DNA from: Burkholderiales bacterium
Lineage (GTDB): Bacteria > Pseudomonadota > Gammaproteobacteria > Burkholderiales > Burkholderiaceae_C
Reading direction: 5' to 3'
Assembly: GCA_947474755.1 (NCBI GenBank)
Contig: CANJJE010000007.1
Location: 99,891-163,890 of the forward strand
DNA length: 64,000 nucleotides
Position 1 is the stretch's first letter; each line of letters starts with the position of its first letter. Below, one piece after another: positions 51,717 to 59,885 of the stretch. The position numbers and the translations under genes were made by a program. A model generated the notes under the pieces. The model made no database searches. It was not told where the DNA came from and worked only from the letters and a program-made list of their open reading frames with translations.

Positions 51717-51939
51717 TGACAAGCAAAGCCAAGTTCAAGAGTGACGCCTTCGAGACCATCTACAGCGCTGCGCAGGGGCGGCACCGTGCCGGCACCATCG
51801 ACAAGGCGACCATGCGTGCTTTCTGAACACCAGCGAATCCACGGTGCAGAAATGGGAGGCCGGAACCAAACGGCCGAGCGGTATGGCGCTCAAGCTGCTG
51901 GCAGTCGTCGAAAAGCACGGGCTCAAGGTACTGGCCTGA
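51717..51939 (+). pseudogene. HTH antitoxin gene with internal deletion and frameshift
   Basis: The start, with AGGAG before it, gives MTSKAKFKSDAFETIYSAAQ and AGTIDKATMRAF, then a stop at 51824-51826. In another frame the sequence goes on as LNTSESTVQKWEAGTKRPSG and MALKLLAVVEKHGLKVLA with a stop at 51937. Start and end belong to one NadS/HigA-type antitoxin; its middle is deleted at about 51825. The 292 bp to brnT hold no clear gene. Confidence 0.75.
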
Positions 51940-52231
51940 GCGCCGGACCGTCACGCCGATGGCCGCACGCCCGATCAGCACGACGCATTTGCCGTGGCGT
52001 CGTGGCTCAGTGAAGCCGACCGGTCCGGCCAGCTCGTGCGGTTTGTGCAGCCGAATCTGACGCTGCCGGTGCTGCACGCCTCCATCCCGACCGCCATATC
52101 CCCACAAGAGAGGTGCAATCCATGAACCCATCCCGCCGCGTTGCCTTCATCCACGCCCGTGGCGCTCGTTCTGGCGCTCGGCGCTTATTGAGCTTGCTCG
52201 ATAGGTGTGTATGTGATGGTAATAAACAAGA

Positions 52232-52531
52232 ATGCTTGACCTTGCCAAGATCACTGGCTTCGAGTGGGATACCGGTAACGAGCGAAAAAACGAGAAGCAC
52301 GGTGTCACCATGGCTTAGGCCGAGCAGGTGTTTTTCAATGCGCCGCTGCTGCTTTTGGATGATGTGGCCGACAGCCAGAAGGAACCGCGGCTCCACGCCT
52401 TGGGCGTCACCGACGAAAGCCGAACGCTGCACATCACGTTCACGCTTCGGAAGTCGGGCCAGTCGATACGGGTGATTTCAGCCAGGGATATGCACCGCAA
52501 GGAGCGAGTGATTTATGACCAAGCCAGCTAA
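52232..52531 (+). pseudogene. brnT: BrnT-type toxin gene interrupted by an in-frame TAG
   Basis: The frame from ATG 52232 encodes FEWDTGNERKNEKHGVTMA, then TAG (52316-52318), then AEQVFFNAPLLLLDDVA and RTLHITFTLRKSGQSIRVIS and ARDMHRKERVIY, which is a complete BrnT RNase-toxin sequence apart from the stop at codon 29. BrnT cleaves RNA and is held in check by BrnA. The last codons overlap the intact brnA. Either the toxin is dead or the TAG is read through at low level. Confidence 0.8.
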
Positions 52532-52778
52532 AGCCATTCCCAAATTCGCCAACGAGGCTCAGGAGCGTGCCTACTGGGAGTCTCACGACTCCACAGAGCA
52601 TTTGGATTGGTCAAAGGCCAAGAAGGTGACGTTGCCAAATCTGAAGCCAACGACGAAGACCATTTCGCTGCGCCTGCCACAGCACTTGCTGGATTCCATC
52701 AAGGTGGCCGCGAACGCGCGCGACGTTCCGTACCAGTCGCTCATCAAGGTGTGGCTTCAGGAAAAGCTGCGCCAGTGA
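52515..52778 (+). CDS. brnA: BrnA-type antitoxin
   Basis: The 87-residue protein begins MTKPAKAIPKFANEAQERAY and has the family's WESHDSTEHLDWSKAKKV, followed by a ribbon-helix-helix domain (KTISLRLPQHLLDSIKVAA, then PYQSLIKVWLQEKL). It neutralises BrnT and would repress their joint promoter. It overlaps the brnT end by 17 bp and looks intact, though its toxin carries a stop codon. Confidence 0.88.
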   Translation: MTKPAKAIPKFANEAQERAYWESHDSTEHLDWSKAKKVTLPNLKPTTKTISLRLPQHLLDSIKVAANARDVPYQSLIKVWLQEKLRQ

Positions 52779-52799
52779 CTTCTCAGTTGATGCGCAATC

Positions 52800-52898
52800 G
52801 CGGTAGAAGATGAGGTAGCGCCCATGCGGCAGCATGCGCACGCCTTCCCCCAGTTCTGGCCGTGCCGTGCCAATGCTGGGCGCGTGGCCTAACTTCAT
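52800..52898 (-). pseudogene. ParE/RelE-type toxin fragment
   Basis: The minus strand reads HAPSIGTARPELGEGVRMLP then HGRYLIFYR, the central part of ParE-type toxins. The N-terminal helices and the last strands are missing. It lies next to the antitoxin-like fragment below and runs into the antisense side of brnA. Confidence 0.6.
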
Positions 52899-53021
52899 GA
52901 CGAACCTTGCTCTTGCTCCGTTCCTTCGTATTTGGAGCGAAGGCGAGCGAAGACTTCTTCAGCCGGGATGCCATCCCCGCTGTCTGCGCCTTTCTGAATG
53001 TCAGCGCGCCGCGCAAGCTCA
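52895..53021 (-). pseudogene. Antitoxin-like fragment upstream of the ParE piece
   Basis: The minus strand reads RRADIQKGADSGDGIPAEEV then FARLRSKYEG with a stop that overlaps the ATG of the ParE-like fragment by four bases, as in parDE-type pairs. The N-terminal half is absent. Assignment to ParD is by the EEVFARLR-type end and by context. Confidence 0.5.
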
Positions 53022-53082
53022 CCTGGTGAGCCCCCCGCCAGTCAGCATCCGTCTGGCAACCCTGCCAGCCACCGGAGCCGCC

Positions 53083-53697
53083 ATGTCATCAATCAGAGGG
53101 GTCATGCTGCTGCCCATCAGCACAAGGAGTTATCGCAGCCACACGGCGCATCACACCTTCGTCAACAAGGTGAACGCGCCAGAAACGGTGGCCGACCCCA
53201 ACCTCGCGCTCAGCCGACTGGTCGAGAACCGCGTGCGTGGTGAAGTCGCGCAGCAGCTCTCGCCCACCGACTATCGGGTGCTGCGCTGGGAGCAGCGCGA
53301 CACCCAGAACCGGTTTTTCGTGCGCTTTCGCGAGCTGGACGGCGTGTTCGAAGCCGGCAACCGCACGACCGTCATCCTCGAGGTCAAGGCCAGCGCCAGC
53401 AAAGGCAGCATCAAGTCCGGACTTACGCAATTGAGGGCCGCTGTGAACACAGCGTCACACGCGCAACCCAGGATGGTGGGCATCCTCGCCATCGCTGACA
53501 TGGGTGAGTGGTTCGACACCTTCGGCCAGTCGGCCACACGCCCGCTGGCCGATCACTTTGCCGGCATGGACGTCACGCTGCTCGACTGGCCACCCCGATT
53601 GCCGGAGGACAGCACCGATGGGATCTTCGTGACGCTGGTGCCTGGTGAGGTGGTGGGTGGGTGGTTGCCAACTGAGGCGCAGGAGGTGTTGCAGTGA
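53083..53697 (+). CDS. PD-(D/E)XK nuclease-like protein
   Basis: The 204-residue protein has a mid-region pattern typical of the PD-(D/E)XK fold: Glu in LVENRVRGEVAQQL, Asp in FRELDGVF, and ILEVKAS, followed by a helix with GLTQLRAAVN. That is the E-D-ExK arrangement of many small restriction-like or repair nucleases. I recognise no named family. Start 53083 is likely; 53104 is an alternative. It sits at the edge of the toxin-antitoxin debris and upstream of the coiled-coil gene, so an immune or mobile-element role is possible. Confidence 0.6.
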   Translation: MSSIRGVMLLPISTRSYRSHTAHHTFVNKVNAPETVADPNLALSRLVENRVRGEVAQQLSPTDYRVLRWEQRDTQNRFFVRFRELDGVFEAGNRTTVILEVKASASKGSIKSGLTQLRAAVNTASHAQPRMVGILAIADMGEWFDTFGQSATRPLADHFAGMDVTLLDWPPRLPEDSTDGIFVTLVPGEVVGGWLPTEAQEVLQ

Positions 53698-53923
53698 CCG
53701 GAGGCTGGGGCGAGATCGGCGTCTCTGCTTCGAACTGGACACCTCCCAAAAGAGGGGTGCTTGCGGGATTTTCTTGAGAAAAAGGCTTCAAAGATTCCTA
53801 ACATCGTCGGGATTACCTCTCAGACGAAATGGCGACAAAACTCGACATCGAGTTCTACCAAGACGGGCGGGATGCGCTTTTGAAGGCTTTGGCGGACTGA
53901 GCGCCGCTTAACGACGACCAACC

Positions 53924-55606
53924 ATGAGCCCTTCCCGCCCGTCAACAATCAAAGACCTGGCCGATCTGGGTCGCGCATGGAAAGAGGTGGGGCAAGCCGA
54001 ACCCACGCGTGGCCCTCCACCCGCAGGCGGGGACCAAATCGAAAAGGTCGCGGTTGCGTCAGTCGTCCTTGACACGCCAAAGCCGGTGACCCCGGGTCCC
54101 GGATATACGCCTGTGCCTGCCGCCGTGGGCGAAAAAAACCCAACCCCAACGGCCGTAGTCTTTAACGAGATACCGATCCCGCTATACCTAAACCAAATCG
54201 AGGAATTGCGCGCCAAGGTCGAGAAACAGGCTCGCAGGATTCGAGAGCTGGAAGGTGAAGTGCTGGCTCCTGGCGATGTGGACTTGACCCCGAGGGAGCG
54301 AAAGCTCCGTGCCGAGGAAAAGAAGCTCGCAGAGGAGCGTCTTGTTTTTGAGGCGGAACTGGACGAGCTTTACAAGGTGAGAGAGAGGGAGACCCAGGTC
54401 ACTTGCAGGGAGCAGGCTGCCAACCAGCTGAAAACTGATTTAGATGAGCGCCAAGCCAAGCTCGAAGGCCTGGAGCGTGAGCGCGGGAATTTGCTGGGTG
54501 AACTGGCTGAGGCGGATGTGCGGTTCCGGGGTGTTTCAAAAGAACTCACCGACGTCAAAGTAAAGATTATTTTGGTGTCCGGTGAGGCAAGGAAATTTGA
54601 GGCTGATGTTGCTGCACTGACCAAGAAATTGAAGGATGCGCGTAGCGAGCTTCGGGCTGCGCGCACGGCTCTAGACCAGTTCGAGCAAGAGTTGGCTGCG
54701 GCGAACATCTCGTTGACAAAATCTAACAACGCACTCGGCCGAACCAAAGTGGATCTCGCGAGAGCCGTTGAAAAGAGAGACGAAGCGCTCAGACTTCTGA
54801 GCGAACTGCCCGACCTGCATATCCGACGAGAGCCTATTTTGGATTGGCTCGTCAGTGAATCCGATGGGCTCGGCATCGATCTGTCCAGTGGTTCAAGGTT
54901 GGGATGGACTGGTGAGGGGCCTTATGAGAACTCGATATTCGACAGATTGATTTCTGACTTTGGTGTCGACCAATATGAGTTGCCTCACGAGTCGATATCG
55001 CATGTGGTGGTAGGCCGCGAAGGCTGGTCTGAAGAAGCTCTCATTGAGCAAATAGAAGTGAGGCAAGGCGAGCCTCTTCGTGTCTATTCGCAAGAGATGG
55101 TTGTTGCAGCAATCATTACTGGCCGTGACCCGTTGGATTGCGAAGACATGGATGTATTGAATGCATTCAAGGATGGACATCCTGCGCTTGAGTTTCTTGC
55201 GGCCCAGGGTTTCGATTGGCCGACCATCTGTGTGGTGGATACCTCGTCAGTTGACGGTCTGGGAGCTGAGAGTTCCGGGATCGAAGAATCACCTTTGCAC
55301 CTGCTTGGTTATCACGTTGGCAAATCTTCATTGCTGAGCCGGGAGGATCGACGCGAAAAGCTGCAAGAGGCTTTCGACACCGACGAGCTTCCCTGGGTTG
55401 AGTCGCACGCATACATGGAGAAGTGGGGCACGGGTCGATCGCACCAGCGCTTGTGGCGAATAGCCACCCACCTCGCGAACATATTGAACGGCCGTGTTGG
55501 GCTAGATCCCAGGAAGGCCGTTGCCCGAGCCGACTGGCTAGAAGATCTGGCCTGGTTGAAGGCCAACCTCTACACGCGGCACCGGTTCAAATTCAAATGG
55601 CCTTGA
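53924..55606 (+). CDS. Coiled-coil protein with unknown C-terminal domain
   Basis: The 560-residue protein has a Pro-rich N-terminus, a long coiled coil (about residues 90-295, rich in Glu, Lys and Leu), and a globular C-terminal part. The latter contains VVVGREGWSEEALIEQIEVR, RVYSQEMVVAAIITGRDPLD, then SPLHLLGYHVGKSSLLS and the end RLWRIATHLANILNG. I do not recognise the C-terminal domain. Codon use is less GC-rich than in the core genes, which suggests transfer. It lies 121 bp upstream of the retron RNA on the same strand, so it could be an associated factor or an unrelated passenger. Confidence 0.7.
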   Translation: MSPSRPSTIKDLADLGRAWKEVGQAEPTRGPPPAGGDQIEKVAVASVVLDTPKPVTPGPGYTPVPAAVGEKNPTPTAVVFNEIPIPLYLNQIEELRAKVEKQARRIRELEGEVLAPGDVDLTPRERKLRAEEKKLAEERLVFEAELDELYKVRERETQVTCREQAANQLKTDLDERQAKLEGLERERGNLLGELAEADVRFRGVSKELTDVKVKIILVSGEARKFEADVAALTKKLKDARSELRAARTALDQFEQELAAANISLTKSNNALGRTKVDLARAVEKRDEALRLLSELPDLHIRREPILDWLVSESDGLGIDLSSGSRLGWTGEGPYENSIFDRLISDFGVDQYELPHESISHVVVGREGWSEEALIEQIEVRQGEPLRVYSQEMVVAAIITGRDPLDCEDMDVLNAFKDGHPALEFLAAQGFDWPTICVVDTSSVDGLGAESSGIEESPLHLLGYHVGKSSLLSREDRREKLQEAFDTDELPWVESHAYMEKWGTGRSHQRLWRIATHLANILNGRVGLDPRKAVARADWLEDLAWLKANLYTRHRFKFKWP

Positions 55607-55679
55607 CAGCGCAAGGTCTCGCGACAGGGCTGCTGTTGATTTCAAAAAAGACTGCCGTCTGAACTGAATTTCAAGCTCT

Positions 55680-55696
55680 GGCTCACCCCATGAGCC
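55680..55696. repeat. 17-nt palindrome, first copy
   Basis: GGCTCACCCCATGAGCC (stem GGCTCA/TGAGCC, loop CCCCA) occurs here, 31 bp before the retron RNA, and identically at 59847-59863 near the end of the methyltransferase gene. Confidence 0.6.
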
Positions 55697-55727
55697 TCCC
55701 GCCGGTCAACATGCATTCATGTTTTCC

Positions 55728-55926
55728 GGCCTCCCCCGCACTGATCAGGATCACCTGGCGCATCGCCAGGGTTGTGCAAAGGCACTCTGTTCGCACGCGT
55801 CTCTCAGAGTGTCTGCTCGCCGCCCCGTCTCGTCACGCGGGGCGCGTGCCAGCGAAGGGGCGACGCGCAGACACTCTGCGCGAAGCATCCGTTTCCCCGT
55901 TGTTCAAGTGATGTGCGGGGGAGGCC
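55728..55926 (+). ncRNA. Candidate retron msr-msd RNA
   Basis: The 199-nt stretch is bounded by a perfect 14-nt inverted repeat: GGCCTCCCCCGCAC (55728-55741) and GTGCGGGGGAGGCC (55913-55926), as expected for retron a1/a2. Between them come a tight hairpin CTGGCG-CAT-CGCCAG (55755-55769), as in msr, and a long hairpin (55805-55878) as in msd. The long stem starts with 12 perfect pairs (CAGAGTGTCTGC with GCAGACACTCTG) and goes on, with two mismatches, to a GCCCC/GGGGC part and an inner CACGC/GCGTG loop. Four more pairs (ATCA with TGAT) extend a1/a2 past a TG bulge; the G at 55743 is a candidate branching guanosine. The RT gene starts 7 bp downstream. Confidence 0.85.
55915..55924 (+). promoter_or_regulatory. 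Ribosome-binding site of the RT inside the a2 repeat
   Basis: The only good Shine-Dalgarno sequence for the RT, GGGGGAGG at 55917-55924, nine bases before ATG 55934, lies within a2. Pairing with a1 would hide it, so RNA folding could limit RT translation. This decides the start at 55934 over the longer open frame from 55772, which would run through the msd. Confidence 0.65.
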
Positions 55927-55933
55927 CCCTTTC

Positions 55934-58900
55934 ATGAGCGGCTTTGGCAAGGGCCGTGAGACGCCCGGCGCCCGGGCTGCCACCGTCGAGCAGCTGCGCG
56001 AGGCCTTTGCCGAGGCCGAGCTCGAGATCAAGGCCGCCCTGGCCGGGCCCGACCCCTGGGCGCCCGACTACGGCCTTCGCACCCTGCGCGCGCTCGATGC
56101 GGCCGCATGCGCGCTCAGGCAGGCCGTGGCGCTGGCGCTGCCTGATCTGGGCGACATCGCGCGGCTGCAGCAGGCCTGGTCGCTGGCCACCACGAGGCCG
56201 GTGCGGGCGGGTTTGCTGTATCGCACGGCCGTGCCGCTGGGGGCTGCGCCGTCGCCCCTGGTCGACGAGGCCAGGCGCCTGCGTGCCATCAGCCAGCGCC
56301 GCTGGTCCGAAGGCTTTCGCAAGCCCGAGGCTCACGAGGTGGCCATCGCCAGCCTGCTGATGTGCGACGACCCGGCCGCGCTGCCCGTGCCCAACCTGGG
56401 TTACGCGGTGCGGCTCAAGGGCGGCACGCGGCTGCGCTTTCGGCTGGCGTGGCATTGCCTGAATGGCTCGCCTCTGCCCGATCTGATCAAGATCGCCGCG
56501 TTCAAGCAGCCCGCAGCCAGCGATTACCAGCGCCGCATCGAGTTCACCCGCATGCTCAGGGGCAGTGCGGCGGCGGGGCGCAAGCTGCGCGCGCTGCGCG
56601 AGGTTGAATTTGCGCTGCTGGGCTCGCGTGGGCAGGCCTTCGTGCTGAGCCTGCCGGCGCTGTGGCCCGACATCCTGGTCGCCAGCCTGCACCGCCGCGC
56701 CCATCTGGCCCAACACACACAAACGCTGGCTGCCGAGCGCGATCGGCTCGAGGCCTTGTTTTCCGGGGTCATGAAGGTCCTGCGCAGTCGGCGCCTGGGC
56801 GAGATCGACGGCATGCTGGCGCAAGTGGCCGGCTGCCCGGTCGATCAGCTGGTCGAGACCCCCATCGCCCGCGCGCTGGCGCGCAAGACCATGGACGGCC
56901 CGCTCAACCTCGATCTCGACGCCAGGCACCCCGCCCTGAAAGACGAGTTCGGCGTGTGGGTGCCGATGTCGCCTGCCGCCCATGCGCGGCTGTCCGCCTG
57001 GCGCGGCAGCGCCTTGCCTGCCTGGTGGGCGATGAGCCCGGCCGAGGTGGCGCAGCACATTGCCGCCGGCACGCTCGATGTGGGCAAGCGCGGTGACGGC
57101 ATTCCTGCGCAAGACCTGTTCGCGCTCAGTCGCGGCTGGGGCGTGGCTGAGCAGGTCGCCATCGTGCGCAGCGGCCGCGGGCACATCCTGCGATCGGATT
57201 GCGACGGCTGGCGGCTCCTGCCCCTGGCCGATCTGCCTGCCGCCGTGGCGAATCTCGCTCAGGATGGCTGGCCGCTGGTGGCCAGCCGCTTGTCGAAGCT
57301 GAAAGACGCCAGGCCCTGGCTCGAGCTGATGGCCGCCCCCGGGGCCGATGCCGCCGCGCTGCGCACCCTGGCCGAGACCGCCATCGACATGGCCAGCGTC
57401 AAGGGCTGGACGCGCAGCTGGGGCCAGTGGGTGGCAAGCGCCATCGGCACGCCGGCATGGCACGCCGTGCGCGAGGTCGCCATGGAGCGCACCCGCCTGC
57501 TGCTCGATGCCGTGGCCCTGTTCAACGACCAGCGCAAGCCGGTGGCGCCGGTGTCGTTTCGGGTGGCGGTGGTCGATTCACTGCACACCGACGGGCAGCT
57601 GCCGCGCGAGCCGCTCGACATCGTCTTGTGCTGGCTCGAAGCCGATCCCGCCGTGAGCTCCGTGCTGGCGCAGCGCGGGCCGGTGGGCTTGCTCGAGCGG
57701 CTGGCCGCGCACAAGGCCACTCCCGTGCACGTGCTCGAGCGCCTGATGACCCTCGCCCCCGCGACGGTGCGGCCCATCGCCTGGCGGCAGCGGCTGCGCC
57801 AGGTCGACACGGCAGGCGAGCTGCTCGACTTCACCCGCGATCTGCCGCCCAACCCCGGGCACCTGCCGTGGAGCCGCAAGTGGTTCGGGCTGCCCGGCAG
57901 CGAGCTCAACGTGGCGCTGGTGATGGCCGCACGGCGCAACGGCTGGCGGCTGCGGGCGCTGCGCGATCACCTGGTCACGCATCTGGGCGCCGAGCCCGGC
58001 GAGGCGGCATTCGGGCAGGCCGCTGCCGAGGCCATCGCCCTGCTGCGGCCCACCGCGCCGCGCGAGGCGGCCATGCTCGAACTGGTGGGCGTGCTTGGTG
58101 CCGATCTGGCGGCCTCGCTGATGCGCGTGTTTGCCATGGCCGATCGCCACGCTGCCCCCGGCCACAAGCTCGACGGCGCCTACAAGCGCCACCTGCTGCC
58201 CAAGAAGAGCGGCGGCAACCGGGTGATCTCTGCCCCCGCGCTGCCGCTCAAGCGTGTGCAGCGCGCCGTGCTCGACAGGCTGCTCACCCCGCTGGGCAGC
58301 CACGACTGCGCCTACGGCTTCGTGCCCGGGCGGTCCATTGCCCACAACGCGGCGGTGCACGTGGGGCAGCTGGTGGTGGTGAACGCCGATGTGCAGAACT
58401 GCTTTCCGAGCGTGAAGTGGCCGCTGGTGCTGGCCGCCTTGCGCCGCGGGCTGGGCGAGAGGCTGTCGAGCACCGCCATCTCGATGCTGTGCGATGTGTG
58501 CACCGCCAACGGCGGCCTGCCCATCGGTGCGCCCACCAGCCCGGCGCTGCTCAACCGCGTGCTGATCAAGACCGACGAGGTGCTGCTGCAAGCCGCCCGG
58601 GCGCGCGGGCTCCACTACACCCGCTATGCCGACGACCTGACGTTCTCGGGCGATGCGGCTGCGGTGCAGATGCTCGGCATCGCGCGGCGCACGCTGTCGC
58701 AGATCGGCCTGCAGCTCGACGCGAAGAAGACCAACATCTTCCGGCGCGGTCGCAGGCAGATGGTCACGGGCCTGGCCGTCAACGACCAGGTGAGCGTGCC
58801 GCGCAACATCCGGCGGCGGCTGCGTGCGGCCGTGCACATGGCGGTGCAGCACGGCACGTCGCACTGGCACGGCCAGGAGCAAAGCCTGCTGGCGCTCAAG

Positions 58901-59059
58901 GGCCGCATCAGCTTCGTGAAGATGGTGCACGCGGCCGAAGGCGCGCAGCTGATGGCGCGGCTGTCGCACGGCGACGCCTGGGCCGAGCTGTCCAGCGGAT
59001 CGGCCGGCGAGGCCGCGGCGCAAGAGCAGGCGAACGGCGGCGACAGCGATGAAGCCTGA
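55934..59059 (+). CDS. Retron reverse transcriptase with large N-terminal extension
   Basis: The 1041-residue protein ends in a retron RT (about residues 735-1015). Visible are KKSGGNRVISAP (about 756), the retron region-X motif NAAVH (805-809), catalytic Asp 819 in NADVQNCFPS, GAPTSPALLN (865), YADD (898-901), and the retron region-Y motif VTGLAVN (944). A helix-rich end follows (SLLALKGRISFVKMVH). Normal retron RTs are 300-400 residues; here about 720 unrecognised residues precede it. They are probably helical, rich in Arg, Leu and Trp, with no membrane segment or signal. The stop overlaps the methyltransferase start by 11 bp. Confidence 0.92.
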   Translation: MSGFGKGRETPGARAATVEQLREAFAEAELEIKAALAGPDPWAPDYGLRTLRALDAAACALRQAVALALPDLGDIARLQQAWSLATTRPVRAGLLYRTAVPLGAAPSPLVDEARRLRAISQRRWSEGFRKPEAHEVAIASLLMCDDPAALPVPNLGYAVRLKGGTRLRFRLAWHCLNGSPLPDLIKIAAFKQPAASDYQRRIEFTRMLRGSAAAGRKLRALREVEFALLGSRGQAFVLSLPALWPDILVASLHRRAHLAQHTQTLAAERDRLEALFSGVMKVLRSRRLGEIDGMLAQVAGCPVDQLVETPIARALARKTMDGPLNLDLDARHPALKDEFGVWVPMSPAAHARLSAWRGSALPAWWAMSPAEVAQHIAAGTLDVGKRGDGIPAQDLFALSRGWGVAEQVAIVRSGRGHILRSDCDGWRLLPLADLPAAVANLAQDGWPLVASRLSKLKDARPWLELMAAPGADAAALRTLAETAIDMASVKGWTRSWGQWVASAIGTPAWHAVREVAMERTRLLLDAVALFNDQRKPVAPVSFRVAVVDSLHTDGQLPREPLDIVLCWLEADPAVSSVLAQRGPVGLLERLAAHKATPVHVLERLMTLAPATVRPIAWRQRLRQVDTAGELLDFTRDLPPNPGHLPWSRKWFGLPGSELNVALVMAARRNGWRLRALRDHLVTHLGAEPGEAAFGQAAAEAIALLRPTAPREAAMLELVGVLGADLAASLMRVFAMADRHAAPGHKLDGAYKRHLLPKKSGGNRVISAPALPLKRVQRAVLDRLLTPLGSHDCAYGFVPGRSIAHNAAVHVGQLVVVNADVQNCFPSVKWPLVLAALRRGLGERLSSTAISMLCDVCTANGGLPIGAPTSPALLNRVLIKTDEVLLQAARARGLHYTRYADDLTFSGDAAAVQMLGIARRTLSQIGLQLDAKKTNIFRRGRRQMVTGLAVNDQVSVPRNIRRRLRAAVHMAVQHGTSHWHGQEQSLLALKGRISFVKMVHAAEGAQLMARLSHGDAWAELSSGSAGEAAAQEQANGGDSDEA

Positions 59060-59885
59060 AGTGAAGCCTGAAATGAAACCCGAACACCCGCCCCACATCG
59101 AGCAAGGCGACGGCTCGCGCATGAGCGAGCTGGCCGATGCGCAGGCGCACCTCGTGCTCACCAGCCCGCCGTACTTTGCCCCGTCGCTGGAAGCGCAGCT
59201 CGACGCCGGGCTTGAACCCGGTGCTGACCTCGACGCGCTGGAAGCGCACACCGTCGCCTTCGCCTGGGGCCTGCGCCCGGTGTGGGCCGAATGCACCCGC
59301 GTGCTGGCCCCTGATGCCCGGCTGGTGGTGCAGGTGCGCGATGTGCGCCTGCGCGAGCGGCTGGTCGCGGTGGAATGCGTGCACCGCCAGATGCTGGGCA
59401 GCCTGGGCTGGCACCTGCTGGCGCGCCATGCGTGGCGCCCCGTGCACACCACGCTGGGTCGCCGGCGCGTGGCCGCGGCGCTGGCCGCCCGCTCGGGCCC
59501 GGTGCCCTTTGATGCCGAGGCGTTCATGGTGTTCGCGCGCCACGGCACGGCCCCGCGCGGTGCGCCCAGCGCCGAAGACACCGCGCTGCTGAGCGCCGAC
59601 ACCATGGTCACGCCGGTCGGGCGGCTGGCGCAGCGGCATCGTTTTCAGGCGCCGCTGCCGGTGCTGTCCGCCTTCGTGCGCATGGCGACGAAGCCGGGCG
59701 ACTGGGTGGTCGACCCCTTTGCCGGCGGCGGCTCCACGCTCAAGGTGGCCACCGACCTGGGGCGTCGCGCCTGGGGCTGCGATGTCGATATGGCCGCGGT
59801 CACGCAGGCGAGGGTGAACCTGGGGTTGCGCGCGGCAGATGGCGCAGGCTCACCCCATGAGCCAGACGCCGGGGATGATGACTGA
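59049..59885 (+). CDS. Site-specific DNA methyltransferase (N4-cytosine/N6-adenine type)
   Basis: The 278-residue protein has the catalytic motif IV TSPPY (residues 38-42), typical of N4-cytosine methyltransferases, and a later SAM-binding motif I DPFAGGGSTLKVA (about 221-233), so the order is IV then I, as in the beta class. The start is a run of KPE repeats (MKPEVKPEMKPE). No restriction enzyme gene is adjacent. It overlaps the RT gene by 11 bp and is followed at once by an orphan gene, so it belongs to the retron operon; it could mark host DNA against the system or modify DNA made by the RT. Confidence 0.85.
   Translation: MKPEVKPEMKPEHPPHIEQGDGSRMSELADAQAHLVLTSPPYFAPSLEAQLDAGLEPGADLDALEAHTVAFAWGLRPVWAECTRVLAPDARLVVQVRDVRLRERLVAVECVHRQMLGSLGWHLLARHAWRPVHTTLGRRRVAAALAARSGPVPFDAEAFMVFARHGTAPRGAPSAEDTALLSADTMVTPVGRLAQRHRFQAPLPVLSAFVRMATKPGDWVVDPFAGGGSTLKVATDLGRRAWGCDVDMAAVTQARVNLGLRAADGAGSPHEPDAGDDD
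59847..59863. repeat. 17-nt palindrome, second copy
   Basis: Identical to 55680-55696 and placed in the 3' end of the methyltransferase gene, so the two copies bracket the RNA, RT and methyltransferase. Confidence 0.6.

Noticed and set aside
53829..53900. 23-codon frame MATKLDIEFYQDGRDALLK... just before the coiled-coil gene
   Set aside because: It reads like protein but is too short, has no clear ribosome-binding site and matches no family I know; it may be a fragment end.
55772..55933. Upstream extension of the RT reading frame (54 more residues)
   Set aside because: It runs through the retron msd hairpin and a2, has no ribosome-binding site, and its residues look random. The ATG at 55934 has the only good site.
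57199..59052. 617-residue plus-strand frame inside the RT gene
   Set aside because: It is an Ala/Arg-rich shadow in another frame of a GC-rich gene and has no protein-like features.
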